Below, piece by piece: positions 60,981 through 64,000 of a stretch of 64,000 bases of DNA. Source of the DNA: Jackrogersella multiformis (Eukaryota; Ascomycota; Sordariomycetes; Xylariales; Hypoxylaceae). Position numbers and translations under genes: made by a program. Where the stretch lies: positions 2,232,001 to 2,296,000 of the forward strand of contig CADCXD010000010.1 in the NCBI GenBank assembly GCA_902806575.1, in the 5' to 3' direction. The stretch's first letter is position 1. Every line of letters starts with the position of its first letter. The notes beneath the pieces were generated by a model. The model was not told where the DNA came from and made no database searches. It was given only the letters and a program-made list of their open reading frames with translations.

Positions 60981-61916
60981 TCAAGAGGCAGCAACTAGAG
61001 GTGTAGGAGCCGGGGAGCTTGCGTGTATGCTTGGGGGTATGCTTCGTTGCTCGCCATCGGCATGGCTGTTGCTGTTTTCGCTCTTCATCTGACTGCCGTC
61101 CTTGTTCTCCTTGTTGCTGCTCTCAGCGGAAGCCACAGGCTCCTCTGGGGCGGCTTGGGGCTTAGGCTTAGGTGGCGCGGTCCAGCGAGGAACCTCCCAG
61201 ACTATACCAGTGAAGCTTTTGACTCTGAAGCCTCCTCTGTTCCACTTTCGACAGGGTGCGCCCGATCGATCGAGTGCGCGAAGTCCAGCGTTGATAGCGC
61301 CTTGGTTCGCCTTCGGTCCAAGTTTGTGATATGTGCCCCCATTGGCTCGTCCCGCAGAATCAATAGTCCCATCATCTCTGATAAACACGATTAGTAAATG
61401 AATAGAGAATTGATTGGTATGACACGTATTGATTGACTCGTAGTGGCATCGAGGGAAAGGTAGTTTGACGGCCAAGGCCGGTAGCGACAGAATGGAATAC
61501 ACTTACAGTCTAGGCTTCTTCTTAGGACCGGGCTTGCCTCTAATCTTGGCTGTCGGGTCGGATCCGTTCGCACCGGCGGCACTTCTCTTTACACCTTTCT
61601 TCTTGGGTGCCTCAGTTGGCGGGCCCATAGGCATTTGGGAGGGCGTTCCCACGGCGGCTGGCGTGCTAGGACTCGACGCGGAAGCATTATCGCCGATCGA
61701 GCCGTTCGACGCGGCGGGAGCCTGGTCGCTAGGGATCGCGTTTGAAGCGGTATCAGACTCCTTCACGGGTGACTCTTCCTTGATGGACGATGGGTCGATG
61801 ATCTTCCGTAGTTTGATAGGCGTGACGTGTAGAGTGATGGGAAGTGAACTCTTGGCGGAAGATTTCCGTCGGTCTTTCTCCTTGCTGGAGGCAGACGTCT
61901 TGCTCGGAGTAGGCAT
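60981..61916 (-). CDS. ies4: INO80 complex subunit Ies4-like
   Basis: Nuclear protein resembling the Ies4 subunit of the INO80 chromatin remodeller, which slides nucleosomes and acts in DNA-damage checkpoint control. Exons 61916-61507 and 61377-60981, with a 129-nt intron, encode 268 aa. N-terminal Ser/Lys-rich segment followed by SLPITLHVTPIKLRKIIDP (about 25-43), as in Ies4. Middle is low-complexity Ala/Ser/Pro. KRSAAGANG and KIRGKPGPKKKPRL give basic nuclear-localisation and AT-hook-like GRP/KPGP sequence at the end of exon 1. Exon 2 opens with a conserved block, GTYHKLGPKANQGAINAGLRALDRSG-type, then RKWNRGGFRVKSFTGIVWEVPRW (near 180-200). The tail is disordered. Start MPTPSKTS is the first Met giving a family-like N-terminus; the frame upstream is T/H-rich repeats from the leader. 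Confidence 0.8.
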
Positions 61917-64000
61917 GCTGAACACGGATGGCGGTTCGCCGAAACAGCAAGTTGCAATGGTTAAGTGTCGGTGGTGAAGAGTAGTGGTGTTGGTGATAGT
62001 GATAGTGATGGTGGTGGTGGTGAGTTGGTGATGAGGTAGATGGAAGATGGAAGGGAGTAGAAAGGTGGTAGAAGTGAGATTATAAGATGTTTCTGGGGGG
62101 AAGAAAAACCTTCTTGGTGGGATGGTGCACTTTGTATTTAGTTTAGGTTGGGTCAAGTCATCAACCTGGCAAAGTGTGAAGAAGTGATCCACCGAGATCC
62201 GACCCCCAAAGCGATTCTTGTCCTAAGGGCCTAAGGACCTAAGAGGCGTCCTCCCTTTTTGGACTTTTGACGTTTGGGCCTAATTAGTACGATGCGGTGC
62301 GGTACGGTGCGGTGCCAGTGAGGCACTACTGCGGTGATGCGGTGATGCGATGATGTGGTGATGTAGTGATTTGGGTGTGGTTCTGGCTGACACTGGTACT
62401 GGTACTGGTACTGGTACTGGCACTCGCACCCCTTTGGCGAAAAGGCGACGACGATGATATTGGTGTTGGTGGTGTTGATGGTTCAGGTGAGGATTGGGTT
62501 AAATTATCATGGGATGGGAATGGGAAAACAAAGATGAGGATGAGGATAAAGGTGCGATGATGGAAGGGTCAAATTATGAATTACGGGGGCAGCCATTGTG
62601 CTCGTTGGTGGTAATCAGTTTTTGGGGCAACTACCTAGAGGTAAGGTAAACTGTACAATCTTTTTAAAACGGCCTCCAGGGCTGCTGCTCTCTCTCTCTC
62701 TCTGTCTCTTTCCCGTCCAAGGCTCAACATCCAGCTCGTCGCGAAGAAGCTACTAGCTTAGTGTTTGGTGGTGCACGAACCACCTGGGAATGTCACGTGT
62801 TTTTAATATACTTTTTCTTTTATATTTTACTTTAGTAGCTAAAAACCTTGGAACTAATCCATTTTTATAATAGGGGCAACTACTACCTAGGTACCTACCT
62901 ACCTACCTAGAAGACTGATCCATAGATACATAAATACATGATGCTATTTATTTATTGTTCCGTCAATCTAAAAGCCGAAGGTTTTCCATTGTTGCTTTTC
63001 TCATCACCCCTTCGACGAAAACATCATCACCGTTGTCTACGCCTACGATAGGTACCTGGGTAATCAATACATACCCTAGGTAGGTAATGTTACCTACCTA
63101 GGTGTAATGGTCACTTAGTGGTCACTTGGGTATAGTGGGTGGACGGTCAGAATGCTGATGCTTCCGTGGCTGAGGTTCTAGACAATAATATCCCTTGATT
63201 CTAGATATCGCATAGCTACCTCTTATTAGGTAGGTAGGTATCGCACCAAGAGGAATGCGTAGGTACTCAGCCCCTCCCCCCCTGCCATCCTAAAAGAAGT
63301 GATACTTTTCTGTATCACCGGCTGACACCGTTTGTCATGCTCATGGGGCAAATGAACAAATGAACCCAACCAAGAAATGGGGCTGGTGATCGAAAAGCCA
63401 TGGTGCCCTTGGGTTCCCTTCGTTTATTTACCTACCTGGGGCTGCTAGGTAGATACCTATGTACGCATCGCGCGGAAGGATGACACCGTACTAGCTCGCC
63501 AAGTTCTAAATGCCTTCGGGGATACCTACCTAAGGTAGTGTTATCTCAGATGGTCGGACACCGAATTGTAGGAAGATGATCCCATGAAAATGCCGCAAGG
63601 GGGTTTGTTAGGTTTGGTTAAACCAATAACCAATAACCAGACAACCAGACAACCAGACAGGCCAGGCCAACGTGGAATCAGGAATCCAACAATACAACCA
63701 TCTCTTACCTCTACCTTAGGTAGGTATCGCCAGTACTACTACATACCTATTAAATCACAAACTCCAAATACTTTTACTATTCGCCGAATACCTACCTAGG
63801 ATACCAAATAGAGATTAGAAGAACTCCAACTCTCGCGCAAATTTTGATCACCAACCCCTGCTTACATTGGCTACCTACCTGCTTAAGAGGTACGCATGAT
63901 TGAATACCGGTCTTCGCTTCACCAGGCCTAGATAATTTCCACGAACCCCACAGGCCTTTATCCAGCTTAGATGAGCAAACACATCACGCAGTTACAAAGC
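61917..64000. other. Intergenic region at the right edge
   Basis: About 2.1 kb with the ies4 leader (GTGGTGATGG-type microsatellites near 61990-62035), a GATGCGGTGATG-rich stretch (62330-62370), the ACTGGT repeat, a CT dinucleotide run (62690-62702) and several ACCTAGGT palindromes (62887, 63080-63102, 63793). No gene recognised. Confidence 0.5.
62392..62421. repeat. (ACTGGT)n hexamer repeat, about five copies
   Basis: Four perfect ACTGGT units and a diverged fifth (ACTGGC), in intergenic DNA upstream of ies4. Confidence 0.9.

Overview
The window reads as nuclear DNA of a filamentous ascomycete (Pezizomycotina, probably a Sordariomycete). Genes are monocistronic and on both strands. Most introns are short (about 50-180 nt) with GTAAGT-like donors and, where checked, CTAAC-type branch sites. 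Several products belong to families typical of these fungi: an ApsA/Num1 cortical anchor, a fungal Ras-2-type GTPase with a proline-rich insert, a fungal metaxin and an Ies4-type INO80 subunit. A short palindrome centred on ACCTAGGT is scattered through the intergenic DNA.

Layout. 1-22 kb is gene-poor. It holds only a ras-2 gene (6268-7091, minus) and a HAD-family hydrolase (11793-12608, minus), plus an almost pure A/T block near 14.2-14.6 kb. 22-39 kb is gene-dense: ApsA-like dynein/nuclear-migration anchor, UBC12 (NEDD8 E2), mitochondrial ketol-acid reductoisomerase, a fold-type II PLP dehydratase with a tRNA-Asn nested in its second intron, a DHA1 MFS transporter, and gamma-glutamyl phosphate reductase. 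39-64 kb alternates long gene-free stretches with a DUF6590-like protein, an F-box-like protein, two small candidate proteins, a metaxin/SAM-type outer-membrane protein, a GID1/RanBPM-type CTLH subunit and an INO80 Ies4-like subunit.

The genes do not form a biosynthetic cluster or defence island. They are mostly housekeeping functions: branched-chain and proline synthesis, neddylation, GID ubiquitin ligase, mitochondrial import, chromatin remodelling and Ras signalling. Exon-intron structures were worked out by hand. Every spliced model listed keeps one open frame across all junctions, and conserved motifs continue across the splice sites.

The observations most worth a second look are a ladder of five dynein-light-chain (LC8)-like QT motifs in the ApsA protein, an intron-containing tRNA-Asn nested in an unusually large intron, an A/T block whose only internal G/C bases form a CpG, the dispersed perfect palindromes, an internal telomere-type repeat, and two small genes with long leader-like upstream regions. 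I did not find a clearly new multi-gene system.
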